In this document: in pieces, positions 37,832 to 46,894 of the stretch
Numbering within the stretch: the stretch's first letter is position 1
Layout: every line of letters starts with the position of its first letter
NCBI RefSeq assembly: GCF_009857595.1
Contig: NZ_WWCU01000010.1
Location: 101,424-165,423 of the forward strand
Length of the DNA stretch: 64,000 nucleotides
DNA from: Pseudoduganella aquatica
Lineage (GTDB): Bacteria; Pseudomonadota; Gammaproteobacteria; Burkholderiales; Burkholderiaceae_D
Reading direction: 5' to 3'
Notes under the pieces: generated by a model
Told to the model about the DNA's origin: nothing
Database searches by the model: none
Seen by the model: only the letters and a program-made list of their open reading frames with translations
Translations under genes and position numbers: made by a program

Positions 37832-38021
37832 GGGCTCCTCGCATGCGTAAGTCTTGGAAGCCACAATGTACACCGTTTGCCCTTGGTTCGCCTATCCCAT
37901 TCGCCCATCTACACAGAATGCATATCTCATGACCTAGCTCAAACACAGGCCGCATATGGCTGGCAATCGGCACTTGCGCTCCATAGAGTAAAAAGGTGCA
38001 GGGCCAACAATGGAGACCATC

Positions 38022-40325
38022 ATGAGCGAAATTACAGGCGCCATAGACTTGAGCAAGATACCCGAGGAAGAATTCGATCCCGACCTGGACCTGCGCGCAG
38101 CGGTGGTGCGCGACGGCGCCGTGCTCGGCTCCACCGTGGTAAAGGCGGGCAACCGCCGCGAGCCGCTGCGCTTTGCCGTGCAGTTCGATGCGCCTCTGCT
38201 GCCCGGCGCCACGCTGCCATGCCCGGTGCGCCTGGTGATCGGCCCCAACGTGGGCGACCTGGAACTGCTGGGAATAGACACGCTGAACCACGTGGTGGAC
38301 CTGGCCGGCCAGCGCTCCGATACGGACGACGGCGGCGACGCCACCCCGGGCGAGCCAGCCGGCGCCAGCGCCAGCTACGAAGTGAAGGTGGACGTGGGCG
38401 TTCTGGCGGTGGACATCGCCATCTACCACTGCTGGCTGTTCTGCTGCCGCACCTACACGCTGCGCGGGCGCGTGGTCTGCCGCCGCTGGCACTACAATCC
38501 GGCCACCGGCCACTGGAGTTTCTGCGACGAGCCGGTGCCCGGCGCCACCGTCGAAGCCTACGACGTGGACCGTTTCTTCTTCTGGTACCACCGCGACCTG
38601 ATCAAATCCGCCGTCACCGACATCAACGGCAATTTCGTCATCACTTTCCGCTGGTGCTGCCTGCGCTGGCGCCCCTGGCTGCTGCAAAGCTGGGCCGTGG
38701 ACCATGAGCTGATCAACCAGATCCAGAACCTGCTGACGCGCTACCGCATCCCGCTGCCGCCGGTGCCGCCCCCACCGTCGCCGGACCCGCTGTACCTTCA
38801 GCAGCTGGCCGCGCACGCCACGCGCAGCGGCGCCATGCCCAGCGCCCGCACGCAGGTCGGCCAGGGCGTTCCGGACAACGCCATGTCGGCCGAGGCGCTG
38901 CTGGCGGTGCTGCCGCCCTCGCCCGAGCTGGCGGCCCTGCACATCTGGCCCTGGTGGGACCGCAACGACTGCGCGCCGGACGTGGTGTTCCGCGTGACCC
39001 AGCCTTGCGGCGGCACCGTGCGCGTCATCCGCAATGAAAGCAATGCGCAGACGCGCTGGGACATTCCCGCCAATCTGCACGTTACGCTGCTGGCCAACGA
39101 CCTGGCGTGCTGCCTGCCGGTGTGCTACGACCCCGATTGCCCCGAGTGCCTGCAAGTGACCTTCGTCGGCTGCGTCGACACCAGCCAGATCGGCGCCGCC
39201 GACCTGCCACCTGTGCCGCCGCTGCCGGACCTGCGCGGCTACGCCTACACCGCCATGCCGTCGCCGGACGACCGGCCCTTCTATGGCTCGCTGCGCATAC
39301 GCGGCGGCGTGGGCAGCGACGTGGACTACGTCAAGGTGCAGATCTCGCGCGACGGCGGCGTCTGGACCGACCTGCCGCCGCCGGCCTTTGAAGGCTTCCA
39401 GCGCAACTACTGGGACGGCAGCGGACAAGCCGTGGAGCCGGCGCCCGCCTTCACACCCATCGTCAAGAACGGGCAGACCGTCATGATCACGCGCCAGCAC
39501 TACGAGGCGCTGCACCCGGCCATTCCACGCTTCGGCGGCCAGGTCATCTGGTACGACCCTGACACGCTGTTCTATTTCGACACCACGGCCAATCCCGCCA
39601 TCACGCCGGACGCGTTGTACCAGCTGCGCTTCATCGGCTACTCGGCCGACGCGGCGGACAACCTGATACTGGGGAGCGCACGCGTGCTGCCCGGCTGCGG
39701 CCAGCAGGAGGCGCAGAAAGTGTTCATCCGCGTGGACAACCAGGCCATGGTGCATCCGGCGCCCACCGCGCTGCATCCTTGCGGGCCGGGCACGGTGCAT
39801 GACTGCACCAATGAGCCGGACTGCTATATCCGCCGCATCTGCGTCAACGAAGGCACGGCGGGCGAGTACTGCATCAGCGCCTGCGACATGGTGCGCCTGT
39901 CCGCCAGCGACACGCTCACCGTGCACTTCAGCGCCACCGTTCCGGCCACCGTGCAGGACGGCCACCTGGGCGGCTACACGCTGTTCGCGGAATACGGCGT
40001 GGCGCAGACCTTCCAGATCGGCACCGGCGTGCACGGCGCGTTCAGCGCAGACCCCACGTTTGAAGTCGGGCCGACCTATCTGGAAGCGCTGTCGCAAGGG
40101 GCGCCACGGCCGCACTGGTACGGCGGCCACTACAAGGTGACGCTGCGCGGCAGCGACTTTGACCGCTGCTGCGCCTACATTCTGCGGCTGAAGGCCTGGA
40201 AGCGCACGGCCAACTGCGGCGCACCCAGCCTGACGCACTTCAATGAGTTCGAGGTGGCGTTCACCATATTGCGGCCCGAGCTTTGCCCGGACGTGTGCCC
40301 GGAGCCGGACGAGAACAAGGGCTAG
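38022..40325 (+). CDS. Large Cys-rich protein of unknown function
   Basis: 767 aa, no signal peptide or membrane helix. A short acidic N-terminus precedes many beta-strands. Near residues 170-215 a carboxypeptidase-regulatory/transthyretin-like element occurs (PVPGATVEAYD, then SAVTDINGNFVITFRW). Cys occur in clusters: WLFCCRTYTL, RWCCLRW, ACCLPVCYDPDCPEC, DRCCAYI and LCPDVCPEP, suggesting metal binding or structural disulfides. GGAG 7 nt before the chosen ATG. Followed at 9 nt by a DUF1360 gene and a 108-aa gene. I do not recognise the family. Confidence 0.75.
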   Translation: MSEITGAIDLSKIPEEEFDPDLDLRAAVVRDGAVLGSTVVKAGNRREPLRFAVQFDAPLLPGATLPCPVRLVIGPNVGDLELLGIDTLNHVVDLAGQRSDTDDGGDATPGEPAGASASYEVKVDVGVLAVDIAIYHCWLFCCRTYTLRGRVVCRRWHYNPATGHWSFCDEPVPGATVEAYDVDRFFFWYHRDLIKSAVTDINGNFVITFRWCCLRWRPWLLQSWAVDHELINQIQNLLTRYRIPLPPVPPPPSPDPLYLQQLAAHATRSGAMPSARTQVGQGVPDNAMSAEALLAVLPPSPELAALHIWPWWDRNDCAPDVVFRVTQPCGGTVRVIRNESNAQTRWDIPANLHVTLLANDLACCLPVCYDPDCPECLQVTFVGCVDTSQIGAADLPPVPPLPDLRGYAYTAMPSPDDRPFYGSLRIRGGVGSDVDYVKVQISRDGGVWTDLPPPAFEGFQRNYWDGSGQAVEPAPAFTPIVKNGQTVMITRQHYEALHPAIPRFGGQVIWYDPDTLFYFDTTANPAITPDALYQLRFIGYSADAADNLILGSARVLPGCGQQEAQKVFIRVDNQAMVHPAPTALHPCGPGTVHDCTNEPDCYIRRICVNEGTAGEYCISACDMVRLSASDTLTVHFSATVPATVQDGHLGGYTLFAEYGVAQTFQIGTGVHGAFSADPTFEVGPTYLEALSQGAPRPHWYGGHYKVTLRGSDFDRCCAYILRLKAWKRTANCGAPSLTHFNEFEVAFTILRPELCPDVCPEPDENKG

Positions 40326-40334
40326 AGGCTGCAG

Positions 40335-40634
40335 ATGGGCGGCGCATGGTACGAGCTGCTGCTGGCCGTCCTGGCGGTATGGCGGGTGACGCACCTGCTG
40401 CACGCCGAGGACGGCCCGTGGGACTTGACGGTGCGGCTGCGCGGCTGGGCGGGCGACGGTTTTCTGGGGCGCACGATGGACTGTTTCTACTGCGCCAGCC
40501 TGTGGGTGGCGCTGCCGGCCGCCGCCATGCTGGGCACAAGCTGGCAGCACTTTGTACTGCTGTGGCCCGCGCTGTCCGCCGCAGCGATCACGCTGGAGCG
40601 CGTGCGCGGCGCGCTACGGCAAGAGGAGCCTTAA
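40335..40634 (+). CDS. DUF1360 membrane protein
   Basis: 99 aa. Matches the DUF1360 pattern: LAVLAVWRVTHLLHAEDGP at the start, then MDCFYCASLWVALPAA with the conserved CxxCxxxW-like motif, and two or three membrane segments. Function of the family is unknown; members occur in spore-coat and phage contexts. Tight spacing (9 nt before, 0 nt after) puts it in an operon with its two neighbours. Confidence 0.85.
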   Translation: MGGAWYELLLAVLAVWRVTHLLHAEDGPWDLTVRLRGWAGDGFLGRTMDCFYCASLWVALPAAAMLGTSWQHFVLLWPALSAAAITLERVRGALRQEEP

Positions 40635-40961
40635 ATGGGATGCTGCGGAAGCAAGCGCCAGCAGGTGGTGCAGAAGATCTATGGCTCGCAGGGATACAGC
40701 GCCAGTGCGGGGCTGCGGGCGAGTGCGCAGGACAGCATGCGGGCCGCACAGCCGGCCGTGGCCGAAACGCCGGCAGGCATGCCGCATTTCGCCACGCCGG
40801 CGGGGGTGCCTTTTGTGTATGACGGCTTGGCGGCGCTGGTGGTGACCGGCAGCGCCACCGGCCGCCGCTACCGCTTCGCCGCACGCGGCGTCCGGCTGAT
40901 GGTGGATCCGCTGGACGCGCCCACAATGCGCCAAACGCCGAAGCTGCGCTGCCTCGCGTGA
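40635..40961 (+). CDS. Small protein with MGCCG N-terminus, unknown function
   Basis: 108 aa starting immediately after the DUF1360 stop codon. The N-terminus MGCCGSKRQQ could be a metal-binding Cys pair. The C-terminal ~50 residues (VTGSATGRRYRFAARGVRLMVDPLDAPTM split) resemble small beta domains seen in phage-associated proteins that end with a residue pattern like DaP.L. No firm family. Third gene of the 38022-40961 unit; a palindromic repeat follows. Confidence 0.6.
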   Translation: MGCCGSKRQQVVQKIYGSQGYSASAGLRASAQDSMRAAQPAVAETPAGMPHFATPAGVPFVYDGLAALVVTGSATGRRYRFAARGVRLMVDPLDAPTMRQTPKLRCLA

Positions 40962-41050
40962 TGGCGGGTTACGGCTTCGCCTAACCCGCCCTACGAATGC
41001 AGCCGGCGATACCACTGCGTAGGGCGGGTTAGCGTAGCGTAACCCGCCAT
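40961..41050. repeat. REP-like paired inverted repeats between convergent genes
   Basis: Two nested palindromes, GGCGGGTTACGGC...CTAACCCGCC (40963-40990) and GGCGGGTTAGCGTAGCG...AACCCGCC (41024-41048), are themselves arranged head-to-head (ATGGCGGGTTA...TAACCCGCCAT overall). They fill the gap between two converging transcription units. The form is that of REP/BIME-type interspersed palindromes and could act as a bidirectional terminator. Confidence 0.8.
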
Positions 41051-41067
41051 GTCCGCAGCCCGTCGGC

Positions 41068-43368
41068 TTACGCGAGCTTGCGCGCTACCCGGAAGCCGAC
41101 GATGTCATTGGCCAGCACGGCCGAGTAGCCGTTGCGCAGCGCGGAACGCAGGTAGCGCGGCTGGTACAGCCAGGAGCCACCGCGCAGCACGCGCCGCGCA
41201 GCGTCGCCGCCCCGCTCCCAGGCGCTGCCGTCGCCCGGCGCGCCTTCGTAATTGTCATGCACCACGTCCTGCGTCCATTCCCACACATTGCCGTGCATAT
41301 CGAACAGCCCCCAGGGATTCGGCTGGAACGCATCGACCTTGGTCGTCCCGTGCCGGAACTCTCCCTTGGCCCCGTTGTTGTAGGTGAAATTGCCGTCGTA
41401 GTTGGCCATCTCCGTGCTGATGTCATCGCCGAAGCTGAACGCCGTGTGCGTGCCGGCGCGGCAGGCGTATTCCCACTCCGTCTCGCTCGGCAGGCGGTAC
41501 AGCTGCCCCGTCTTCTCCGACAGCCAGGCCAGATACTTCTGCACGTCGTTCCAGCTCACGCCCACCACCGGATGCTCGTCTCCCTGCTTGAATCCGGGCG
41601 AGGCCCAGTCCGTGTCCGACATGGACTCCCAACCCGTGGCGCGCGCAAACTGGCGCCACTGGCCCACCGTCACCGGGAAGCGTCCCAGGGCGAAGGGATA
41701 TTCTATGCCCACCCAGTGCTGCGGCGTCTCCCGGTCCAGCCAGGACTTTTGCGATCCGGCCCGGATGGCGACAGCGCGCTCATGCTCGGACGAACCCATT
41801 TGAAAGCGCCCGGTCGGTATCAGCACCAGATCCGGCCCTACGCCGGTGCCGTCCAGGAAACGGTCGCGCAGCACGCCGCTGGCGTCCGCAACGGGGCTGC
41901 CGGGCGTGGGCATGAGCGCCGCCAGTTCGGCCGCGTTGCGCGCCGCCTGTTCCTTGCGGTGACGCTCCTGCTCGGCGCGATAGGCGGCTTCCGCCTTGAG
42001 CTGCGCCGCCTTGCGCTGCTGTTCCTCCTGCGCCTGGCGCGCCTTCAAGGCGTCCGCCTCGCGCCGCGCCAGCAACTGCTCGCGCAGGCGCGCCTTGCGT
42101 TCCTTGGCAGCCTGCTCCGCGTCCAGCCGCTGCTGGCGTTCCAGTTCGCGCCGCTGCTGATCCAGCTTTACCTTTTCCAGCGCGGCCGCCTGCGCCTCCG
42201 CCTTGCGGCGCTCGGCCAGCTCCGCCTGGCGTTTCAACTCCTCCGCCTTGGCCTGTTCGGCGCGCACCGCCTGCTCGCGCCGCTGCTCCTGCTCGCGCTG
42301 GCGCTCGCGCGCCAGCCGCTCGGCCGCCTGCGCCGCCAGTTCCTCCTCGCTGGGACCGGATGCGCCCAGCAAGGCGTCCAGCAGCGCGGTCACCGACTCG
42401 GGACGCTGGTCCTGCGCAAAGGCGAAGCCGCGCTGCAGCACCTGCCATTGCATCTCGTTGAGTGCGGCGGGTGCGGACGGCAGAAACTGTGCGCTGCGGT
42501 TTTCGTCGAAGGGCAGCCTACCCTCCAGCAGCTGGTAGATCATCACCGCCACCGCGTACACGTCCAGCTTGGGGCTGGGCTGACGCTGCGAAGCGCCCGC
42601 TTCCGGCGCGCGGTAGCCGGTGGTGCCTGCGTTCGGCGTCTGCATCCCAAGGCTGCTGCCCGCGTTGCGCGCACGCGAGGCGATGCCGAAGTCCAGCAGC
42701 TTGACCTCGCCTTTCTGGGTCAGGAAGACGTTGCCGGGCTTGATGTCGCGGTGCACCAGCTTGTACTTGTCCCAGGCATAGTCCAGCGCATGCGCCACGG
42801 GCCGCAGCAAGGTCTGGACCTGCTCCGGCGTGGCCGGGCCGGAGTGGGCCAGCCAGGCGTCCAGGTCCTGGCCGTCCAGGCATTCCATGATGATGAAGTA
42901 GCTGGCCGTGGCCGGGTCCTGCGCCCATTCGTAGATGCGCACGATGTTCTCGTGCGACAGGCGGCGCGCCTGCGTCGCTTCCTCGATCAGCAGCTTGGTG
43001 TGCGTGGCGCTCTGGGTCAGCTGCGGCGGCAATATCTTCAGCGCCACCTGCGCGCTGTGGCCCAGTTCCTCCTGCGTGGCCAAATCGGTGGCCTGCCACA
43101 CCTGGCCCATGCCGCCCAGGCCTATCAGGCGCTCCAGCCGGTAGCGCCGGTTCTGCGGGCCGATCTCCTGGCCCGCCATCAGGCCCAGTTCCGTGCCCTG
43201 CCTGATCTGGATGGGCGATGCGGACGCGCCGGGCGCGGCGCTGCCTCCCAGCGGCGAATACTCGGCGTCCAGGATAGCGTTCTTGCGGCGGTCGAACTCT
43301 TGCAGGCTTAACAGGCCATCGTCATGCAAGGCGCGCAGTTCACGTATCTTGTCTCTTGCTGTTTGCAT
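41068..43368 (-). CDS. Ser/Thr kinase fused through a coiled coil to an FGE-like domain
   Basis: 766 aa. An SHOCT-like N-terminal helix pair (ARDKIRELRALHDDGLLSLQEFDRRK) precedes a complete kinase domain (~65-335) with LIGLGGMGQVW, VALKIL, VHRDIKPGNVFL (Asp208) and LLDFGIAS. A long charged coiled coil (~340-485) follows, then a formylglycine-generating-enzyme/sulfatase-modifying-factor fold (~510-766): RFQMGS, GVSWNDVQKYLAWL, YRLPSETEWEYACRAG, GNVWEWTQD and GFRVARKL. The paired catalytic Cys of true FGE are absent (RSALRNGY there), so this is probably a binding module. Last gene of the minus operon, 7 nt after the SPFH gene. Confidence 0.9.
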   Translation of the reverse strand: MQTARDKIRELRALHDDGLLSLQEFDRRKNAILDAEYSPLGGSAAPGASASPIQIRQGTELGLMAGQEIGPQNRRYRLERLIGLGGMGQVWQATDLATQEELGHSAQVALKILPPQLTQSATHTKLLIEEATQARRLSHENIVRIYEWAQDPATASYFIIMECLDGQDLDAWLAHSGPATPEQVQTLLRPVAHALDYAWDKYKLVHRDIKPGNVFLTQKGEVKLLDFGIASRARNAGSSLGMQTPNAGTTGYRAPEAGASQRQPSPKLDVYAVAVMIYQLLEGRLPFDENRSAQFLPSAPAALNEMQWQVLQRGFAFAQDQRPESVTALLDALLGASGPSEEELAAQAAERLARERQREQEQRREQAVRAEQAKAEELKRQAELAERRKAEAQAAALEKVKLDQQRRELERQQRLDAEQAAKERKARLREQLLARREADALKARQAQEEQQRKAAQLKAEAAYRAEQERHRKEQAARNAAELAALMPTPGSPVADASGVLRDRFLDGTGVGPDLVLIPTGRFQMGSSEHERAVAIRAGSQKSWLDRETPQHWVGIEYPFALGRFPVTVGQWRQFARATGWESMSDTDWASPGFKQGDEHPVVGVSWNDVQKYLAWLSEKTGQLYRLPSETEWEYACRAGTHTAFSFGDDISTEMANYDGNFTYNNGAKGEFRHGTTKVDAFQPNPWGLFDMHGNVWEWTQDVVHDNYEGAPGDGSAWERGGDAARRVLRGGSWLYQPRYLRSALRNGYSAVLANDIVGFRVARKLA

Positions 43369-43375
43369 CTTCAAC

Positions 43376-45688
43376 TTATAAAGGCACGCCGCATTCGGCG
43401 CAGAATTTTGCATTCGGACGGTCGGCGGGGACCGGGTGGCCGTTCACGCAAACATTAACGGCAGGCTGCCCAGGTCCATTAGCAGCCGCGTGATGGTGAT
43501 GCACCGGCGCGCCCGCCTGGGCCACGCCCACGCCCAGCTGCATCTGCGCGCTCAGCGCATTGGCGTGGGTGGCGTTTTGCAGCTTGAGCAGGTCGAGCTG
43601 GTGCTGCTTGTCCTTCTGTTCCTGCGCATCGCGGTGGGCGCGTTCTTCATTCACGCGCTCCTGCAGCATGCGCATGGCCTCGGCCGGGCTCAGGCTATTC
43701 TCGGCGGCCACCACGGCCGCCATGGACTGGATTTGCGCAGGGCTCATGCCGGCGCGCACCTGTTCCTTCATCACCTGGGCCAGCGCAGCGGCGTTCTGCG
43801 CGGGAGCCATCGCCACCTTGCCGGTGTCGCTCAGGTTGCCGATGGTGGCGATGCGCTCGATATCGATGCGCGCCAGTTCCGCCGCGTGCGACTGCTGCGC
43901 CAGCAGCAGGTCGTATTCGCCTTTCCAGCGCGCGAAGTTCTGCTCGCGCTCATGCTCCATCTTCTTCAGGTCGCGCTGCCAGTCGGCTTCCTGTTCGCGC
44001 TGTTTCAGCGCCAGGCGCTGCTCGTCGACCGCCAGCTGGTCCAGCGCGGCGCGATGGATCACGGCCTGGGCCTGGCGCTGCTGCACGCCGTCCGCATCTA
44101 TCGTGCGCAGCAGTTTTTCGTGCTGCGCCACCGCGTCGGCGCTGGCGCCGTCGCGCCGCATCTGGTCCAGCTTCTGGTTCACTTCAGCCACTTGCACAGC
44201 ATTCTCGGCGTCCTTCACGGCTTCGCCGCGCAGCAGTTCGCGCTGGTGCGCCAGTTGCTGCTGGTCCTGCCATTCCTGCACGCGCTCCGCTTCGCGCTTG
44301 CGCGCCGCGTTGGCCAGCGCCACGCCGTGGAAGCGCGCCTTGTGGTGCTCCGCCTCCAGCTCGGCCTCGCGCTGCTGCGCATCCGTTTCACTCTTGCGCA
44401 AGCGGAGCAGCTGCGCGCGGCGGTGCGCCTCGTCTTCGATGGTCAGCGCCTGCGCCACCTGGTTCTGGATCTGCTGCATGTGCAGCTGGTGCGAGAAGCG
44501 CTGCTGTGCCAGTTGGCGCTGCTCCAGCGCGGCCTGCTGCGCCACTTCCAGCTCGGTGCGCATCTTGATCTGCGCCAGTTGGCGTACATGCTCCCATTCG
44601 GCCACGTCGCCGGCGCGGCCGGCCTTCTTCTTCGCCAGATCGTGTTCCAGTTCGATCAGCGTGGCGCCGGCGCCCCGCTCGAAGGCCTCGCGGCGCGTGC
44701 GCGATTCGATAATGCGGCCGTACAGGTCCACCTCGCGCGCGCGGATGGCCTGCACGCGTTCGGCCTCCTGCTGCGCCAGTTCGGCCTTGTCCACGTTGGC
44801 GTCCTGGCGCAGTTCGGCACGGCGGAAATCGCTGCGCAGCTTCTGCTCCTCGCGCCAGATGGCTTGCCATTCTTCTTCGTTGTAGAGTTCATCGAGCTGC
44901 TTGACGTGCTCCAGCTGCGCGTGGCGCTCGTCGGCCACCAGCCACAGGGAACCCACACGCTCGCGATTGTTGTCGAACTTGTCGTGCCGCAGGGACAGCG
45001 TGTCCACCTGCGCCACGGCCAGGCCGAATTCGGCCAGGCGCAGCTTGAGGGCGGCTTGCAGGCGCTCGTCCAGTTGCAAACGCAGGTCGGCATTGCCGCT
45101 CATGTCGCGCATGGAGCGTCCGCCGATGAATTCCGCCGCCACCTGGCGCACGGAGTCCGCCAGCAGCGCGTGCAGATGCAAGGTGGTGACGGCGCCGGGC
45201 ACGGTCATGAAATGCTGGGCAAAGGCGGCGACGTTTTCCACCTTGATGCCAACCTTGAAACGCGCGGCCACTTTCAGGTGCTCGGCGGTGTGCAGGTCGC
45301 TGAAGGAGAACTCCACTGGCAGCGGCGTGGTGCGCGTGATCAGGATTTCGGCGTGCTGGTCGCGCAGCAGATGGTTCAGGCGCGTGAAGAAGCCTTCGAT
45401 CTCGTATTCGCCTTGCGGCACTTCGGTGGCCTTGTCTGCCTGCAGGATGTAGGCGCGGGTGGTGGCCGGCACGCGCAGTGTCTTGTTGAAGACGCCCGAT
45501 AGTTGGCGTACACCGAAATAGACGGCCAGTTCGTCGTTGGCCGGTATCCAGCGGTTATCGCGCAGCACGGGCTCATTGTGCGGCGCACCCAATATCACTC
45601 CGCAGTTCGCGCAGTAGCCGGTGCCGGCGCCATTTTTATGCTCGCAGCGCGGGCATTTTACGCCGCCAAAACCAAACATTCGGAACAT
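43376..45688 (-). CDS. SPFH/band-7 protein with zinc ribbons at both ends and long coiled coil
   Basis: 770 aa. N-terminal zinc ribbon (CPRC...CANC, residues 12-29), SPFH-like domain (~50-270, e.g. QLDERLQAALKLRLAEFGLAV then VDTLSLRHDKF), a long charged coiled coil (~270-690) and a C-terminal ribbon (CVNGH...CAECGVPL). No membrane helix. SPFH proteins form ring or cage assemblies at membranes. The ribbons and coiled coil suggest a scaffold for kinase and partners. It is 110 nt after the Lon-like gene and 7 nt before the kinase-FGE gene. Confidence 0.8.
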   Translation of the reverse strand: MFRMFGFGGVKCPRCEHKNGAGTGYCANCGVILGAPHNEPVLRDNRWIPANDELAVYFGVRQLSGVFNKTLRVPATTRAYILQADKATEVPQGEYEIEGFFTRLNHLLRDQHAEILITRTTPLPVEFSFSDLHTAEHLKVAARFKVGIKVENVAAFAQHFMTVPGAVTTLHLHALLADSVRQVAAEFIGGRSMRDMSGNADLRLQLDERLQAALKLRLAEFGLAVAQVDTLSLRHDKFDNNRERVGSLWLVADERHAQLEHVKQLDELYNEEEWQAIWREEQKLRSDFRRAELRQDANVDKAELAQQEAERVQAIRAREVDLYGRIIESRTRREAFERGAGATLIELEHDLAKKKAGRAGDVAEWEHVRQLAQIKMRTELEVAQQAALEQRQLAQQRFSHQLHMQQIQNQVAQALTIEDEAHRRAQLLRLRKSETDAQQREAELEAEHHKARFHGVALANAARKREAERVQEWQDQQQLAHQRELLRGEAVKDAENAVQVAEVNQKLDQMRRDGASADAVAQHEKLLRTIDADGVQQRQAQAVIHRAALDQLAVDEQRLALKQREQEADWQRDLKKMEHEREQNFARWKGEYDLLLAQQSHAAELARIDIERIATIGNLSDTGKVAMAPAQNAAALAQVMKEQVRAGMSPAQIQSMAAVVAAENSLSPAEAMRMLQERVNEERAHRDAQEQKDKQHQLDLLKLQNATHANALSAQMQLGVGVAQAGAPVHHHHAAANGPGQPAVNVCVNGHPVPADRPNAKFCAECGVPL

Positions 45689-45799
45689 GTCGAACTCCTT
45701 GTAAACCTGCTTACCGCATACCCATTCCAGCCGCCCCGTCCGGTCCTGATTTTAGCAGGGGCGCGCCGCTTTTATCTTGCGCACGATTCAAGCCCTGGC

Positions 45800-46894
45800 T
45801 TAGATCATGCCTATCCGTTCTATGCACGCCAGCGAGGCGCCACGGGCGCGCAGGGCGCCGACGTAGGCTGGCGGGATGTCGTTTTGCCAATCCCGGGGCA
45901 GCAGCACGCGGTCGCCCTGGACGGCTTGTTTTAGTATCAACTCCATCTTGGCTTCGCGGCCTTCCACGGTGTCCACGCGGCCGGCATGCCAAGCGCTGGA
46001 GCAGCCGCTGGCGATGATGCGGCCGCGCGGCACGAACTCGCGGCCACGCGCGAGGCGGTCGGCCATGACCAGCGCCAGTTCGTAGGAGGCGCCCTGGAAG
46101 CGCGGCTGGCCGAAGCGCACCACGGTGCGCCAGCGGCCCAGGCCACGGCCGTCGAAGTGGCGCGCGCCGGCCAGCGTCTGGCGGATGGCCAGTTGCGCGG
46201 TCAGGCCCAGACCAGGGACGGCGATGGTGTCTTCCTCGTCGGCGCCGCCCTGCTCCACGGGGTGGACGCTGACTTCCACCCAGTTCAGGCTATCGTTGAT
46301 GCCGCCGCTGTGCAGCGGGAACCAGGCGCGCGCGCTGGACACGGAGGCCGATGGATCGGTGTGTCCGGTCAGGGCGCCAAGGTGGGACAGGGTCAGGCTG
46401 CCGGGGATGGTTTGTGCCGCTTCGGCGCCTGGGGCGTTCGCCGCGCCCAGCACGGCTAGCGCCGGCACGGGGCTGGCGGAGATCAGCGCTTGCAGGTGCG
46501 CGGAGGCTTCGGCCTTGCCGCTCACGCTGCCGCAATGCCAGTTGTCGGACCAGCCGTCAGCGTAGACCAGCGGGCAGGCGGGCTGCCAGGCGCCGCGCAC
46601 CATGCGGTCCGCCAGCACGGCAGCCAGTTCCCAGCCACGTTCGCCGGCCGATGGAGCGAGGTCCATGCTGAGCACAACCTGGTCGCGGCTGTCGAAGCGG
46701 TGTTCGGTGTGGCGCGCCAGGCGCACGACTTCCTGCATACGCTCGCTCAGGGCGGGCGCACCGGACACGGCGCATTTGACGTCGGCGCGGTTGGCGCGCG
46801 GGCGGCGGCTGGCGGTGATGGTCAGCACGCGGCCGTCGGCCAGCACGCAGCGGCACTCTGCGTTGGCAGGGAGTTTCGGGCTTGTGCAGGTCAT
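45800..46894 (-). CDS. Duplicated Lon(S16)-like domain protein, probably non-catalytic
   Basis: 364 aa with two similar halves: ELAAVLADRMVRG...DNWHCGSVSG (~89-126) and ELALVMADRLARG...SAWHAGRVDTVEG (~272-312). The second half continues KQAVQGDRVLLPRDWQNDIP and resembles the Lon protease core, with QGASYELAL aligning to Lon EGPSAGLAL (Ser270) and GRVDTVEGREAK to the Lon GQV.PIGGLKEK region. The catalytic Lys position reads Glu, and the first half lacks the Ser. The similarity is my own alignment by eye. Four-nt overlaps on its upstream side couple it to the 420-aa gene. Confidence 0.6.
   Translation of the reverse strand: MTCTSPKLPANAECRCVLADGRVLTITASRRPRANRADVKCAVSGAPALSERMQEVVRLARHTEHRFDSRDQVVLSMDLAPSAGERGWELAAVLADRMVRGAWQPACPLVYADGWSDNWHCGSVSGKAEASAHLQALISASPVPALAVLGAANAPGAEAAQTIPGSLTLSHLGALTGHTDPSASVSSARAWFPLHSGGINDSLNWVEVSVHPVEQGGADEEDTIAVPGLGLTAQLAIRQTLAGARHFDGRGLGRWRTVVRFGQPRFQGASYELALVMADRLARGREFVPRGRIIASGCSSAWHAGRVDTVEGREAKMELILKQAVQGDRVLLPRDWQNDIPPAYVGALRARGASLACIERIGMI

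Noticed and set aside
36531..40550. A single 1339-codon minus-strand frame covering pirin and the region upstream
   Set aside because: Only the last ~298 codons encode pirin. The rest is antisense to the 767-aa gene, His/Arg/Ala-rich and without any motif; the pirin start at 37427 and the OsmC gene between confirm this.
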